The notes beneath the pieces were generated by a model. The model worked only from the letters and a program-made list of their open reading frames with translations. It was not told where the DNA came from and made no database searches. Source: Hahella ganghwensis DSM 17046 (GTDB lineage: Bacteria; Pseudomonadota; Gammaproteobacteria; Pseudomonadales; Oleiphilaceae). Taken from it: a DNA stretch of 64,000 nt. A program made the position numbers and the translations under genes. Where the stretch lies: NCBI RefSeq assembly GCF_000376785.1, contig NZ_AQXX01000126.1, positions 1 through 64,000 of the forward strand, in the 5' to 3' direction. This document shows, one piece after another, positions 44,108 to 53,209 of the stretch; the stretch's first letter is position 1; the number at the start of each line of letters is the position of its first letter.

Positions 44108-45142
44108 CTATTCTGAATTCCCTTTTATTCTGTCCAAATTCCCTTTCAGACGGTATGCCCTCTCCAAAGCCAGCTGAATACCGCCATCTTGTTCATCGAG
44201 CTTTTTGGCTTTCTCCAGTACATCAACAGCCTTTTCAAGATCAGTGCGCAACAATCCTTTCCCCTCTTCCAATAAGGCCAGCGCGATACTTCGACAAACT
44301 TCTTTAAGCTCTCCTTTTAAACGGCCGGAAAGCGACATATAGTTTTGGGCCTTATCAATCTGCCAAGTCGCGGCATCCAGACGATTGGCCTTAAACTCTT
44401 CTTTTGCCAACGCTAGATGTGACATTGCCAACCACTCTTTCACCTTTGCATTTGATTTCACTGAACCAGTGGATGCTTCCACCTCTGAAATCAGCTCCCT
44501 GTAGCTTTCTTGCTTCAAGAGTTCCCGAAGCTTCTTAAGTGGGTCTGCAGATTCACTTGTATTTAGCTTAGTTAATGAAGCCCGCTCAACCCTCCCCCGG
44601 CCTTCACCACCACTCCTCCCTGACTTGGAGGTCTTGACCTTATTCTCTACAGGTTTTGATTTAGCGACATAATTAGCCTGCTTTCTTTCCTGTTCACCAC
44701 GAAGGGTGTAGGCATAATGTTGCTGAAGCGGAGGCAACAGTGATGCATCTTCCGGGTCAAGACTGAGGGCCTGAAGCAGGGCATAATAGGCTGATTGATC
44801 GTCGCCCTTAGCTCGGGAAGCTTCGCTTTGTGCCACCAACTGCTGTTTTTTCTTCTTTATCCTGCTGCGTAATGCTTCAATATTCTTTTGATAGCTACTG
44901 TTATAGGGCTCCACTATTGCCAGCATTTCCACATGTTGAAGCGCCTGAAAATAGCTTCCCGAATCAATATACCGTTGTGCCATCTGATGGTGATACCGGG
45001 AAAACTCCCGGACACTGGAATCACTTGCCGGTGAAACAGGTGCCTGACTACAACCTGCCAGCAACATGGCGGCGAACAGAAAAATACCGCTCAAAATCCT
45101 GACTTGAGCCGATCGGACTTTCTTCCAAACATTAGCACCCAT
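44108..45142 (-). CDS. TPR-containing lipoprotein linked to the T6SS kinase genes
   Basis: 344 residues from ATG at 45142; a longer frame to 45229 lacks a ribosome site and would delay the signal. Lipobox LLAGC at about residue 31 predicts lipid attachment. The mature protein is helical with TPR-like pairs at each end (YFQALQHVEMLAIVEPYNSSYQKNIEALRSR; LEKAVDVLEKAKKLDEQDGGIQLALERAYRLKGN) and a basic, glycine-rich middle. Last gene of the unit that also holds the LysM lipoprotein, ppkA and the deacetylase. Exact role unknown; probably an envelope scaffold. Confidence 0.6.
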   Translation of the reverse strand: MGANVWKKVRSAQVRILSGIFLFAAMLLAGCSQAPVSPASDSSVREFSRYHHQMAQRYIDSGSYFQALQHVEMLAIVEPYNSSYQKNIEALRSRIKKKKQQLVAQSEASRAKGDDQSAYYALLQALSLDPEDASLLPPLQQHYAYTLRGEQERKQANYVAKSKPVENKVKTSKSGRSGGEGRGRVERASLTKLNTSESADPLKKLRELLKQESYRELISEVEASTGSVKSNAKVKEWLAMSHLALAKEEFKANRLDAATWQIDKAQNYMSLSGRLKGELKEVCRSIALALLEEGKGLLRTDLEKAVDVLEKAKKLDEQDGGIQLALERAYRLKGNLDRIKGNSE

Positions 45143-45232
45143 AGCAACGAGGCGCTCCCTCGATGGGACAGAATTACAACTCGATAAATTCGCAATAAAT
45201 ATTAAAGCTTTGCACTGACTGAACTGCATGTA

Positions 45233-46255
45233 TCACTGCCTGAATTTTTCCCTGGTGGTGAGTTTGAGTTTGAATATCGAGAGCGAATCAGAGTCGTAAA
45301 TCATGGCACGCCGCATTCTCATCGGGTCCGAGAATGTCGGATTTCCACCTGCCTGGACGGTGTAGGCACGTTGGTAGCCTTCTTCTTCAAGTACACTGAC
45401 AGCCGTTAGACTACTGTCGCCATAGGGATAGGCAAAGTGGCGCGATGAAACACCAATTCTGCTTTGCAGAACCGCCTTTGGCTCAGCCACTTCAGCTCGA
45501 ATAAAGTCAACTTTAGCTTGATCAGGATCATCCAACGTTGCTAAAGAAGTGTGGGATTTGGAGTGAGGCTGGAAGGTAATCAAATCACTGGATTGAAGTT
45601 CTTTGATTTGATTCCAGGAAAGAGCCGCCCCACCTCCAACAAAGTCTGTATATAAGAATACCGTCGCAGGATAGCCAAACTCTTTAAGTACCGGATACGC
45701 CACGTCGTAGATACTTCGGTACCCGTCATCGATGGTTAACACTACTGACTTATCGGGAATTGGCTTTTTACCGGTAAAGTAGTCATCCAGATCATCCAGT
45801 CCCAACACCTGATATCCGTTATCTTTGAGATACTGCATTTGACGGCGAAACTTTCTCTCGCGCAGAACCAGAGGATGCGAAGACGAGGAAGCCTCCGTAA
45901 ACTGGTGATAACACAAGATCGGAATGGTCTTGTAGTAACCAGGGTATACCCCAGTTGGATTAATATTCCTTAGAGGCAATACTACAAGCTGCTCACCCTC
46001 TGCCTCTAAGGTTGGATTAAGCTCTTTTATTCGAAATGACTGCGATGCATCTCCGTAATAGCGCGCGGAAATAGCTTCAAAACTATCTTTTTCTTGCGAT
46101 TTGATAATCAGATAATCCCGGCTATAGTCATATACCTCAAGGGTATTGATCGGCATGGATATGCCTGGAATTCTCGACTGACAACCCACGATCATTACTC
46201 CCACGAGAGCAATGACCAGGGCTTTTAACATCCTTTTCAACACAACGCCTTCCAC
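45233..46255 (-). CDS. Polysaccharide deacetylase lipoprotein with LysM-like domain
   Basis: 340 residues from GTG at 46255; TTG at 46240 and ATG at 46231 are alternatives, all giving a lipobox VIVGC. Residues about 45-95 (DYLIIKSQEKDSFEAISARYYGDASQ) look like a LysM peptidoglycan-binding unit. Residues 150-330 form a NodB domain with catalytic TIDDG, the metal pair HSKSH and FAYPYG. Expected activity is removal of N-acetyl groups from a cell-wall or surface glycan. It starts 2 bases after the ppkA stop, so the two are co-translated, a striking link between T6SS control and wall modification. Confidence 0.85.
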   Translation of the reverse strand: MEGVVLKRMLKALVIALVGVMIVGCQSRIPGISMPINTLEVYDYSRDYLIIKSQEKDSFEAISARYYGDASQSFRIKELNPTLEAEGEQLVVLPLRNINPTGVYPGYYKTIPILCYHQFTEASSSSHPLVLRERKFRRQMQYLKDNGYQVLGLDDLDDYFTGKKPIPDKSVVLTIDDGYRSIYDVAYPVLKEFGYPATVFLYTDFVGGGAALSWNQIKELQSSDLITFQPHSKSHTSLATLDDPDQAKVDFIRAEVAEPKAVLQSRIGVSSRHFAYPYGDSSLTAVSVLEEEGYQRAYTVQAGGNPTFSDPMRMRRAMIYDSDSLSIFKLKLTTREKFRQ

Positions 46256-46257
46256 CT

Positions 46258-48114
46258 TCAGTCGTTGGCTTCTTTGATCTCTTTGTCTTTCTTTGGCTTG
46301 GGCTTGTATTTAGCCATATCAATATCAATTCCCGAACGATCCGGGAAGAAATCACCCTCCATGGGACTGAGCATGGTTTTATCACCCACTTCATCCTGAG
46401 CCTCATCAACTCCCTCAGAATCAGGCTTTTCAAGCAGATCAGAAGCTATGACGGTGGCATCAGAGTGGATGTGATGCTCTTCGTTTGATTCACTTATCGG
46501 CGACTCGTGGTGGACATCTTCAGACTCGTGCTCACATTCCGGCTGCAGCAGCTCCTGAAATTTGGCCGCCATATCATTAAAGCTATGACAGAGATCACCA
46601 ATTTCATCATTCTGCTCCTGATGGATACGCCGGTTAAAATGCCCTTCCGCCAAACCTGTCATCGCATTTTTAAGCAGGCGAACTCGCATTCCCATGCGCC
46701 GACCAAATCCATAGAAAATGAAGACAACCGACAAAAGCGCGATCAGTCCCACAGAAATCAGAAGATAGGTCGTAATATCAATAACCTCTTCCAACCTGTC
46801 CTGCTTCAAACCGAGATGAATGTAACCAACAGAGGTATCTCCAAAGAAAATTGGTGCTTCAAAATCAAAAACTGCACCGCCTTCTTCTGCAGCAATACTG
46901 GTAACAACGACTTTGTCCTGCTGATAGATCACCTCACCTGTAGATGCAGGCAAACCTTTACCCAGCATTGCCTGATCAGTCGTTGCACGCACTTCCTTGT
47001 TTTGATCCAGCAAAAGCAGATATTCAAAAGTATTTCTCTCGCCGGCATCCTTTACCAGGGCTTCAACGGTATTCCAGTCCTCTCCAAGAACCGGTATCGC
47101 ACTTTCCGATGCAATAAATTTCGCTAGAGAAACGCCCCCATCAACCGATTGCTCGATCAAGACCTGGTTTTGTATTCTGTTTACTATCAGAATACTGACC
47201 GTCAGAACCACCGCAACAATACCGCCCATAATGGCAGTCCACTTAATATGCAATGGCATATAACGTTGCTTGGTTTTTTCTTCCTGATCGATAAGAGCAT
47301 CCAGCTCCCAATGCAGAGCATCTACGAGCTCCCGCCCGCTGTTAAAACGTTTACCGGGTTTCTTTTCCAGCAGGCGCCGCAGAATATTATGCAGCCCTCG
47401 AGGCATACCCTCGGGCATTTTCTTGAGATATTCAGGCTGTTTGCTAATAATTTCAGCCACAACCGTTCCCATTGAATCTGCCTTGAAAGCTTTCTGACCA
47501 GTCAATAACTCATACATGACCACGCCAAGAGAAAAAAGATCAGAGCGGCCGTCCAAAGATTCACCGCATGCCTGTTCGGGCGACATATATCTTGGTGTCC
47601 CCAGTATGGTTCCCACCTGGGTTTCACTACTGTCATCCCTGTGAGCAATACCGAAATCAGCAAGTTTTACAGTTTCACCGTCAGGCATAAACAGAATGTT
47701 GTCCGGTTTTACATCACGATGCACAATGCCCTTGCCATGCGCGTAATCCAACGCATTTGCCAGCTGAAGCATCAGTCGGATAACCTGCTTGGTGGTAAAA
47801 CGCTCTCCCCTGTTCAGCTTCTTACCGAGCGTTTCCCCATCCACCAACTCCATAACGATGTAAGGAACCTCTTCGACCCTGCCGACGTCATAGATCGTGA
47901 CAATATTGGAGTGAGATAGAATGCCCGCCGCTTTGGCCTCACTGAGAAAACGTGCCGTAAATTTCTCGGTTAACCAAATATCCCGCTTAAGTACTTTGAT
48001 TGCCACATGGCGATTGATTTCAACATCAAAAGCAAGATATACATCTGCCATGGCACCGCTGCCAAGGGCTGATTCCACTCGGTAACGTCCTAACTTTTTG
48101 CCCACTAAGTCCAT
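46258..48114 (-). CDS. ppkA: T6SS Ser/Thr protein kinase PpkA-like, membrane-bound
   Basis: 618 residues. Eukaryotic-type kinase domain (10-270): glycine loop GSGAMADVY, Lys40, HRDVKPDN (Asp134), DFG 153-155, APE-like SPEQ. Then a membrane helix (about 288-312), a periplasmic region of about 120 residues, a second helix (TYLLISVGLIALLSVVFIFYGFG), a HAMP-like linker and an acidic tail. In the T6SS threonine-phosphorylation pathway such a kinase phosphorylates the FHA protein and/or TssL and switches on secretion. The antagonist pppA and the FHA gene tagH are in the neighbouring operon. Confidence 0.92.
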   Translation of the reverse strand: MDLVGKKLGRYRVESALGSGAMADVYLAFDVEINRHVAIKVLKRDIWLTEKFTARFLSEAKAAGILSHSNIVTIYDVGRVEEVPYIVMELVDGETLGKKLNRGERFTTKQVIRLMLQLANALDYAHGKGIVHRDVKPDNILFMPDGETVKLADFGIAHRDDSSETQVGTILGTPRYMSPEQACGESLDGRSDLFSLGVVMYELLTGQKAFKADSMGTVVAEIISKQPEYLKKMPEGMPRGLHNILRRLLEKKPGKRFNSGRELVDALHWELDALIDQEEKTKQRYMPLHIKWTAIMGGIVAVVLTVSILIVNRIQNQVLIEQSVDGGVSLAKFIASESAIPVLGEDWNTVEALVKDAGERNTFEYLLLLDQNKEVRATTDQAMLGKGLPASTGEVIYQQDKVVVTSIAAEEGGAVFDFEAPIFFGDTSVGYIHLGLKQDRLEEVIDITTYLLISVGLIALLSVVFIFYGFGRRMGMRVRLLKNAMTGLAEGHFNRRIHQEQNDEIGDLCHSFNDMAAKFQELLQPECEHESEDVHHESPISESNEEHHIHSDATVIASDLLEKPDSEGVDEAQDEVGDKTMLSPMEGDFFPDRSGIDIDMAKYKPKPKKDKEIKEAND

Positions 48115-48256
48115 AACATTCCCTTCTCTGATAGCGTGTGGCTACTTTCGGATAATATCTAAAATCTCTGAAAAACAGACTTGGATTTTAACTACGAATT
48201 AACGAAAGATGCGGCAAGTCTCACTTCACCCCCTTAAGGGATCACAATGCCACAGT

Positions 48257-49570
48257 TTACTGATCCTTTATTTTAGACAACTTGCCTTTCAGCTCATTCG
48301 CCTGAACCAGATAGGCTTTAGCCGCGCTGTGTTCAGGATCGATATCCAGAACGTATTCCCACAGGGAAATAGCTTCATCGAGTTCCTGCTTTCTGTAGGC
48401 ATTGGTAGCCATTCGGTGGTATTTGGCTGCGAGTTGAGCCTTCAGCTCTTCAGCCGCTCTTTGAGCCTCTTCGTTAGACTCATCCAAGCCCACACTACGA
48501 ACATAAGCTGGCAGGGCTGCATCCAAATCCCCCCGACTCGACAGGATATTACCAATCTCATAGTGATATCTCGCCGCTAATGCAGGATCGTCGCTCTCAA
48601 GCTCGTTAGCCACACGCTGATATATGGATGGCACTTCGCTGCTTAAATCTTCAGGAAGTGAGTTGTCCGAACGTAACTGATGGATAGCCTCTGCCGCAGC
48701 GACGTAGTCTTCATCAGCAATGGCCTGTCGAACAGTATCAGAATTGATTAATGCTGCACTCGATGAACCCGAAAGCTGTTCAACCTTAGCGGTCCCGGTT
48801 TCGGTAACTTCGGCATTGCTTTCAGAAACACTCTCATCGACAGCAGCGTCAACAACCTGCTCTTTTACAGCATCTTCCTGTACAACAACCTCTTCATTAG
48901 TGCCGACTGCCTGATCTTCCATATCCACTGCCGCACTTTCTTCCATGTCCGCGATATCTTCAGGTACGGGCTCTACAATTTCTTCAACAGCTTCAGTTTC
49001 CGCCTTTGCTCGCTCTGCCGCCTGTTTCTTTGCTTTAATTGCTCTGTCTGTCGCAGGAATATTAATTGATTGCCCGACGATCAACTTGCTGGAAACCGGA
49101 ATGCCATTATACTTCGCAAGCCCGTAAAACCCGTACACATCTCCTAAGTAATCACGGGAAAGTGTTGAAAGTGTCTGCCCCCATTTCAATTGAATAGGAA
49201 AAGATTCTGCCGGATACAACTCTTCTACTGGCGTCTTAATCTGCTTGATTATACGAGTTGCCCTGGAGTCATTTGGCTTTTCTGACTGGTAGGCTTCCAA
49301 CTCAACCAATGCCTCGTCCACTTTATTAGCATTTAGCTTTTTAAGCGCATATCTGAACCGTTGCTTGGAAGTCAGCCCGGCCTTGGGAAGATACGCGGGC
49401 TCCTTATTCAGGTCTGCCTCGGATTCCTGAGTCGGGATATTTAGCTCTTCTTCAGGTTTTGTTTGCTGTTGCTGACACCCAGAGAGTACAGCGACCAACC
49501 CTAAAGAGACCAATCCGGAAACGACCAACCGGGAAAATTTTCTCCCTTGCCTTTCAGTTATGAGTACCAT
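48257..49570 (-). CDS. LysM and TPR lipoprotein upstream of ppkA
   Basis: 437 residues. Lipobox LSGC near residue 32. Domains: TPR-like helical pair (about 65-105), LysM unit (FPIQLKWGQTLSTLSRDYLGDVYGFYGLAKYNGI to VGQSINIPA), a long acidic low-complexity stretch (190-270), then TPR repeats to the end. It should sit in the envelope and bind peptidoglycan. First gene of the minus-strand group LysM-ppkA-deacetylase-lipoprotein. TagQ/R/S/T of the Pseudomonas signalling system are absent, so this may belong to the local input for PpkA; that is inference. Confidence 0.65.
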   Translation of the reverse strand: MVLITERQGRKFSRLVVSGLVSLGLVAVLSGCQQQQTKPEEELNIPTQESEADLNKEPAYLPKAGLTSKQRFRYALKKLNANKVDEALVELEAYQSEKPNDSRATRIIKQIKTPVEELYPAESFPIQLKWGQTLSTLSRDYLGDVYGFYGLAKYNGIPVSSKLIVGQSINIPATDRAIKAKKQAAERAKAETEAVEEIVEPVPEDIADMEESAAVDMEDQAVGTNEEVVVQEDAVKEQVVDAAVDESVSESNAEVTETGTAKVEQLSGSSSAALINSDTVRQAIADEDYVAAAEAIHQLRSDNSLPEDLSSEVPSIYQRVANELESDDPALAARYHYEIGNILSSRGDLDAALPAYVRSVGLDESNEEAQRAAEELKAQLAAKYHRMATNAYRKQELDEAISLWEYVLDIDPEHSAAKAYLVQANELKGKLSKIKDQ

Positions 49571-50634
49571 CCTCTTCTACTCCTTCCTTTAATAATACTA
49601 TCTCTCACTACAGTCCAGCTTCCGGGATCACCCTTAAAACAGACACTCGTGCGACTTTAATTCCACTTTATGACATCAACTACCGCTACCAAAGAAATGT
49701 ACTTTGGACAGGCATGGACAGGTAGTCGAATATGATGTTTATAAAAGTCTTCCTCTTAATTGACAAGGCCCTTTTCAATTAGGCCTGCTCCCTGTATTTC
49801 CCAGCTCCGGCATTTAATTCAGCAGTCTAAAGACTGGAAAAATACGAATCTCGACAAAGGCGGGTTAACAACAGCACTGTCGTCTAATTTCCGATATAGC
49901 ACCAACGACATAAGTACATTTTTTGAACGCCATCATAAAACATTCCTAATTCTGGCGGAACCAATGCAAATCCAGACAGACCGCCCTCAAGCACTTTCTA
50001 TCGAGCCCCCTAAAGCTTGCAGCTTCAACCAACCTAGGGAATACCCTATAAGGGAAAAGCGAAAAAATTATAACTTGTAGCAATAAATGATCAATTCGAA
50101 GAACAGCCTATACCTTTCGGATTATCCTTAAAGTTGCATCCTACATTATTCAAACCAATCAGTCGCAACCAGATCTTCGTTCCAGCAAATAACCAGGGTC
50201 GCACTACCCCGCTATTGGCATTTAGTTGACGAAATCGAATACGGATAGTTCCAAACAAGCGGGTGCCTATTTTTACGAAGAAAGCAGACAAGCAATTACA
50301 ATACAGAAAGGTTCTCACTTTCAGACTTGATGGATTGATCGTCTCTTACCATACTTACTGTCGCCGATTACCCCTGTTTGTCCACCTGTGTACCTGTACC
50401 AGCCGTACATCCATGAAATACACCACCGTATTTTTTGGTGCGACAAAAATGGATTTATCTATAATCAGGGGCCGGCATCAAGGAACTTTCCCCTTAAAAT
50501 CAATCGACTACAAGGAAGGAAAGAATGTCGAAAAAAAGATTATCTTTTTTTGACGGGTTTATAAATGCATTACCGCTTTAGTAAGTGACACCAAGTTAAA
50601 CTGTCAAACTGACACAACAGAAGGAAGATACACC
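49571..50634. other. Long divergent region upstream of hcp
   Basis: About 1.06 kb without a supported gene. Plus-strand frames at 49760-50080 and 50263-50553 lack ribosome sites and any conserved-looking sequence. The hcp promoter and the promoter for the leftward LysM gene must lie here. A GG-N10-GC pair (TGGCGG at 49953 with ATGCA at 49965) is sigma-54-like but 670 bases from hcp. A/T-rich palindrome AAAAAAGAT/ATCTTTTTT at 50532-50550 is close to hcp. Possible long leader or lost gene. Confidence 0.4.
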
Positions 50635-51123
50635 ATGGCAATTTACATGAACTACAACGGGCTGAAAGTTAAAGGTAATGTAACCGCTGAAGGTTACAAA
50701 GACTGGATTCGTCTTGACAGCTTCCAGTTCGGCGTTGGACGCCACATCACTATGGAAGCTGGTCACATGTCTAACCGTGAAGCTACCCGTCCAAGCATCA
50801 GCGAAGTAGCTGTTTCCAAGCTGATGGACACCGCTTCTTCAGGTCTGTTCAAAGAATCTCTGACTGGCGACGCTGGCGTTAAAGTACAAATCGACGTTGT
50901 TCGTACTGCAGCAGACAAGATCGAAAAATACGTTTCCTACGAACTGGAAGACGTAATGATTAGCAGCTACTCTGTATCTGCCGGTGCCGACTCTGCTCCT
51001 AGTGAAGCAATCTCTCTGAGCTTCGCTAAAGTAGTAATGGCTTACACTGCTGCGGACCGTGCTAACAAAGGTGCTACTCCAGAGCGTGTTGGTTACGACC
51101 TGGAAGCTGGCAAGAAGCTTTAA
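50635..51123 (+). CDS. hcp: T6SS tube protein Hcp
   Basis: 162 residues, normal for Hcp. Recognisable phrases: IRLDSFQFGVGRHITMEAGHMSNREATRPSISEVAVSKLMD, SGLFKESLTGDAGVKVQIDVVRT, YELEDVMISSYSVSAGADSAPSEAISLSFAKV. It stacks as hexameric rings to form the secreted inner tube. Good Shine-Dalgarno (GAAGGAAG). Codons are strongly biased to GCT, GTT, CGT and AAC, unlike neighbours, as expected for a very highly expressed gene. It has its own terminator and is transcribed opposite to the tss operon. Confidence 0.97.
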   Translation: MAIYMNYNGLKVKGNVTAEGYKDWIRLDSFQFGVGRHITMEAGHMSNREATRPSISEVAVSKLMDTASSGLFKESLTGDAGVKVQIDVVRTAADKIEKYVSYELEDVMISSYSVSAGADSAPSEAISLSFAKVVMAYTAADRANKGATPERVGYDLEAGKKL

Positions 51124-51145
51124 TTGGTCAGCCACACGGCTAACT

Positions 51146-51176
51146 AAAAAAGGGGAGAAGAAATTCTCCCTTTTTT
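51146..51176 (+). terminator. Rho-independent terminator of hcp
   Basis: A run, GGGGAGAA, GAAA loop, TTCTCCC and T6: a stem with one bulged G, 22 bases after the hcp stop. Symmetrical A and T runs allow action on the leftward tss operon as well. Confidence 0.9.
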
Positions 51177-51443
51177 ATTGCCCCAAATTCTCCCCCCCCT
51201 CACTCTTTTCGCCGCTTAATATTTTCATTAGTCCTTCCCCACCACTTGCTTTCATACCTCGCCAATTTTTAAACATCCAACAAAGGCAATTGCAGCGTCT
51301 CCCTTGAGAAATCGCCATACCCCCCTTGCCAGATTATTTTGGCAATCTGGTAATAAGGCATACCATCACGGCAGAACCAATTTATTATCAGGGAATATTT
51401 AGGATTGGATCAAACAGGAAGGATAGAGGCGCGAAAAGAGGAA
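51177..51443. other. Gap between hcp terminator and the convergent tss operon end
   Basis: About 270 bases with no supported gene. An imperfect inverted repeat around TGCCAGATTATTTTGGCAATCTGG (51327-51350) could serve as the end of the leftward tss operon. Nothing else was seen. Confidence 0.4.
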
Positions 51444-51692
51444 TTATTCAATAGAAAGCAGGTACAGTAAGTAACTTGCCGCAACAACGCCAACAACAGA
51501 AAACAGAATCAACCCCATTACCATACTCCGGGGTTTCCCATCTTTCCCTTTATAGCTATAGTTTTCACGATCGTCGAGGACCGCCTCCAATACCTGCCGA
51601 CGCTGACGACGAATATCACTGCGAGTGACATCTTCGTCCAGCTGTTTCTGGTTTAAAGCCATCAACTTATCATTGTACTTCGCGGCAGACAT
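51444..51692 (-). CDS. Small tail-anchored membrane protein after pppA
   Basis: 82 residues from ATG at 51692, one base after the pppA stop, with GAGG about 10 bases upstream in pppA. A charged cytoplasmic N-terminus (residues 1-52; QLDEDVTRSDIRRQRRQVLEAVLDDRE) is followed by one C-terminal membrane helix (MVMGLILFSVVGVVAASYLLYLL). Family not recognised. Its tight coupling to pppA suggests a role in T6SS control or anchoring. Last gene of the operon. Confidence 0.7.
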   Translation of the reverse strand: MSAAKYNDKLMALNQKQLDEDVTRSDIRRQRRQVLEAVLDDRENYSYKGKDGKPRSMVMGLILFSVVGVVAASYLLYLLSIE

Positions 51693-51693
51693 A

Positions 51694-52416
51694 TTACTGC
51701 ACCTCAACAAGAATAAAACTTACGTTGTCTCGGGCCTCTCCTGACAGAGCCTCACTAAGAAGACGGTCAGAAGATTTCTGGATTTTTGACTGATGAATAA
51801 GCTGCTGTATTCTTGCTTCGTTAACTTCATTGTACAAACCATCAGTACAGATCAGAAAACGATCTTTGGGCTTTACAGTAAACGCATTAATGTCCACAAA
51901 CAATTCATCATGAACACCCACAGCTCTTGTTAACATATTCTTGAAACGACTTTGCTCTGCCTGCTCTTTAGTCAGGTGCCCGACATCCATCATTTCCTGA
52001 ACTTTACTGTGATCATGACTCATTCGATAGAGCTTGTTGTTTCTCAGCAGATAAATGCGAGAATCCCCTGCCCAAATGGCAACAGCCACCCCATACCTGA
52101 TAACCAGGCACGCAACTGTCGAGCCAACTTTATTGCCATTAAACTTTTCCTGCCCATAACCAATAAGCTCGTTATTCAAACGAAAAAGGCTATCTTCAAC
52201 CTGTTCAACCACATCTACCAGATAGGCCCTCAGGTTTGCATTTTTTAGGGTTGATGTGATTTTCTGGCTCGCGTAATCGCCGGCATGATGTCCTCCCATG
52301 CCGTCAGCAACGACCCATAAACCATCCTCATCACGAGCCGCCAGAGAATCTTCATTATGTGTTCTGACATTTCCCTGATGGGTTCGAAGTTCGGATTTGC
52401 AGGTAAAAGCATTCAC
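51694..52416 (-). CDS. pppA: PP2C-type phosphatase PppA of the T6SS
   Basis: 240 residues. PP2C motifs: NEDSLAARDEDGLWVVADGMGGHHAG (metal-binding Asp and Gly), AIWAGDSRIYLLRN, DRFLICTDGLYNEV and DNVSFILVEV. It removes phosphate from targets of PpkA and so turns secretion down. Start is GTG at 52416, 27 bases after tagF's end. Order tagF-pppA matches other T6SS clusters using the threonine-phosphorylation pathway. Confidence 0.93.
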   Translation of the reverse strand: MNAFTCKSELRTHQGNVRTHNEDSLAARDEDGLWVVADGMGGHHAGDYASQKITSTLKNANLRAYLVDVVEQVEDSLFRLNNELIGYGQEKFNGNKVGSTVACLVIRYGVAVAIWAGDSRIYLLRNNKLYRMSHDHSKVQEMMDVGHLTKEQAEQSRFKNMLTRAVGVHDELFVDINAFTVKPKDRFLICTDGLYNEVNEARIQQLIHQSKIQKSSDRLLSEALSGEARDNVSFILVEVQ

Positions 52417-52443
52417 CAGAATAAAGCGCCTTTCTTATTTTAT

Positions 52444-53139
52444 CTAATACAGACCTTGCCAGCCCCATTGCTGCCATTTTCCATCGATAAAGGCAGTAAA
52501 GCTTTGATACTTTGGCAACAGGTTACTACTGATTAATTTAGGCCTTACCCAGGTTGAACCCTCGGTCCACCAAAAACTATATTTCGCTCCAGCCTGATGA
52601 AGAAGCTCGGATGTCAGTGCACTCGTGACCTGAAAAGGACCCGCCGCAGTCATGGGAACATCAAGGCTTAGAGCGTCGAGCCCCCCAATTCGTGGGCTGT
52701 CTATATCAGGCTGCGGCAGCTCAATAAATGCCTGCCTGAACTCATCAAAATCGATAGCCTGATCGAGCACCTGCCCCACCAATGCTTCCAATGATTCATA
52801 CCACACAGCATTCTTCAGCATCACATCCAAAGGAGCGACCTGTGGTTCAAGTGGATACATCAAAGTAAACGGAAAATATCGCCCCACTTTATCCACACTG
52901 GGGCACCATAGACCAACCCAAGCCTGCTCATTCACAATGGAAGGCAGCAAAACAAAGCGCCACCATGGAGCTACCAGATAGAAATCCAGCCAATGCTCTC
53001 CCAACGCCTGCTGACTTGCCAGCACACTGTTCTGTAGCCATTTATCCCAAGTAGAGCTCATTGAGCCTGGGAGATTGAACTGCACAAAATCACCAGTACA
53101 GGGCAATTTCCCAAAATACCCGAGCTTTGTTTCGGTCAT
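52444..53139 (-). CDS. tagF: T6SS-associated protein TagF
   Basis: 231 residues. Begins LGYFGKLPCTGDFVQFNLP and continues WDKWLQNSVLASQQALGEHWLDFYL, PWWRFVLLPSIVNEQAWVGLWCPSVDKVGRYFPFTLMYPL, the full TagF (BMA_A0400/DUF2094) pattern. TagF represses T6SS assembly post-translationally, often by holding the FHA protein. Here it is a separate protein rather than fused to PppA. Shine-Dalgarno GGAGAG precedes the ATG. Located between tssM and pppA. Confidence 0.95.
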   Translation of the reverse strand: MTETKLGYFGKLPCTGDFVQFNLPGSMSSTWDKWLQNSVLASQQALGEHWLDFYLVAPWWRFVLLPSIVNEQAWVGLWCPSVDKVGRYFPFTLMYPLEPQVAPLDVMLKNAVWYESLEALVGQVLDQAIDFDEFRQAFIELPQPDIDSPRIGGLDALSLDVPMTAAGPFQVTSALTSELLHQAGAKYSFWWTEGSTWVRPKLISSNLLPKYQSFTAFIDGKWQQWGWQGLY

Positions 53140-53209
53140 ACCCTACTCTCCTCTATGGCCCTTGACTGGTAAACAATGAGAGTCACGTCCACTTTTTGAT
53201 CACAACTCA

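Noticed and set aside
49953-49967. Sigma-54-like GG-N10-GC element before hcp
   Set aside because: The match is partial (TGGCGG, ATGCA) and it stands about 670 bases from the hcp start; chance occurrence cannot be excluded.
49760-50553. Two open frames in the hcp upstream region
   Set aside because: Composition looks random, no ribosome sites, no recognisable motifs.
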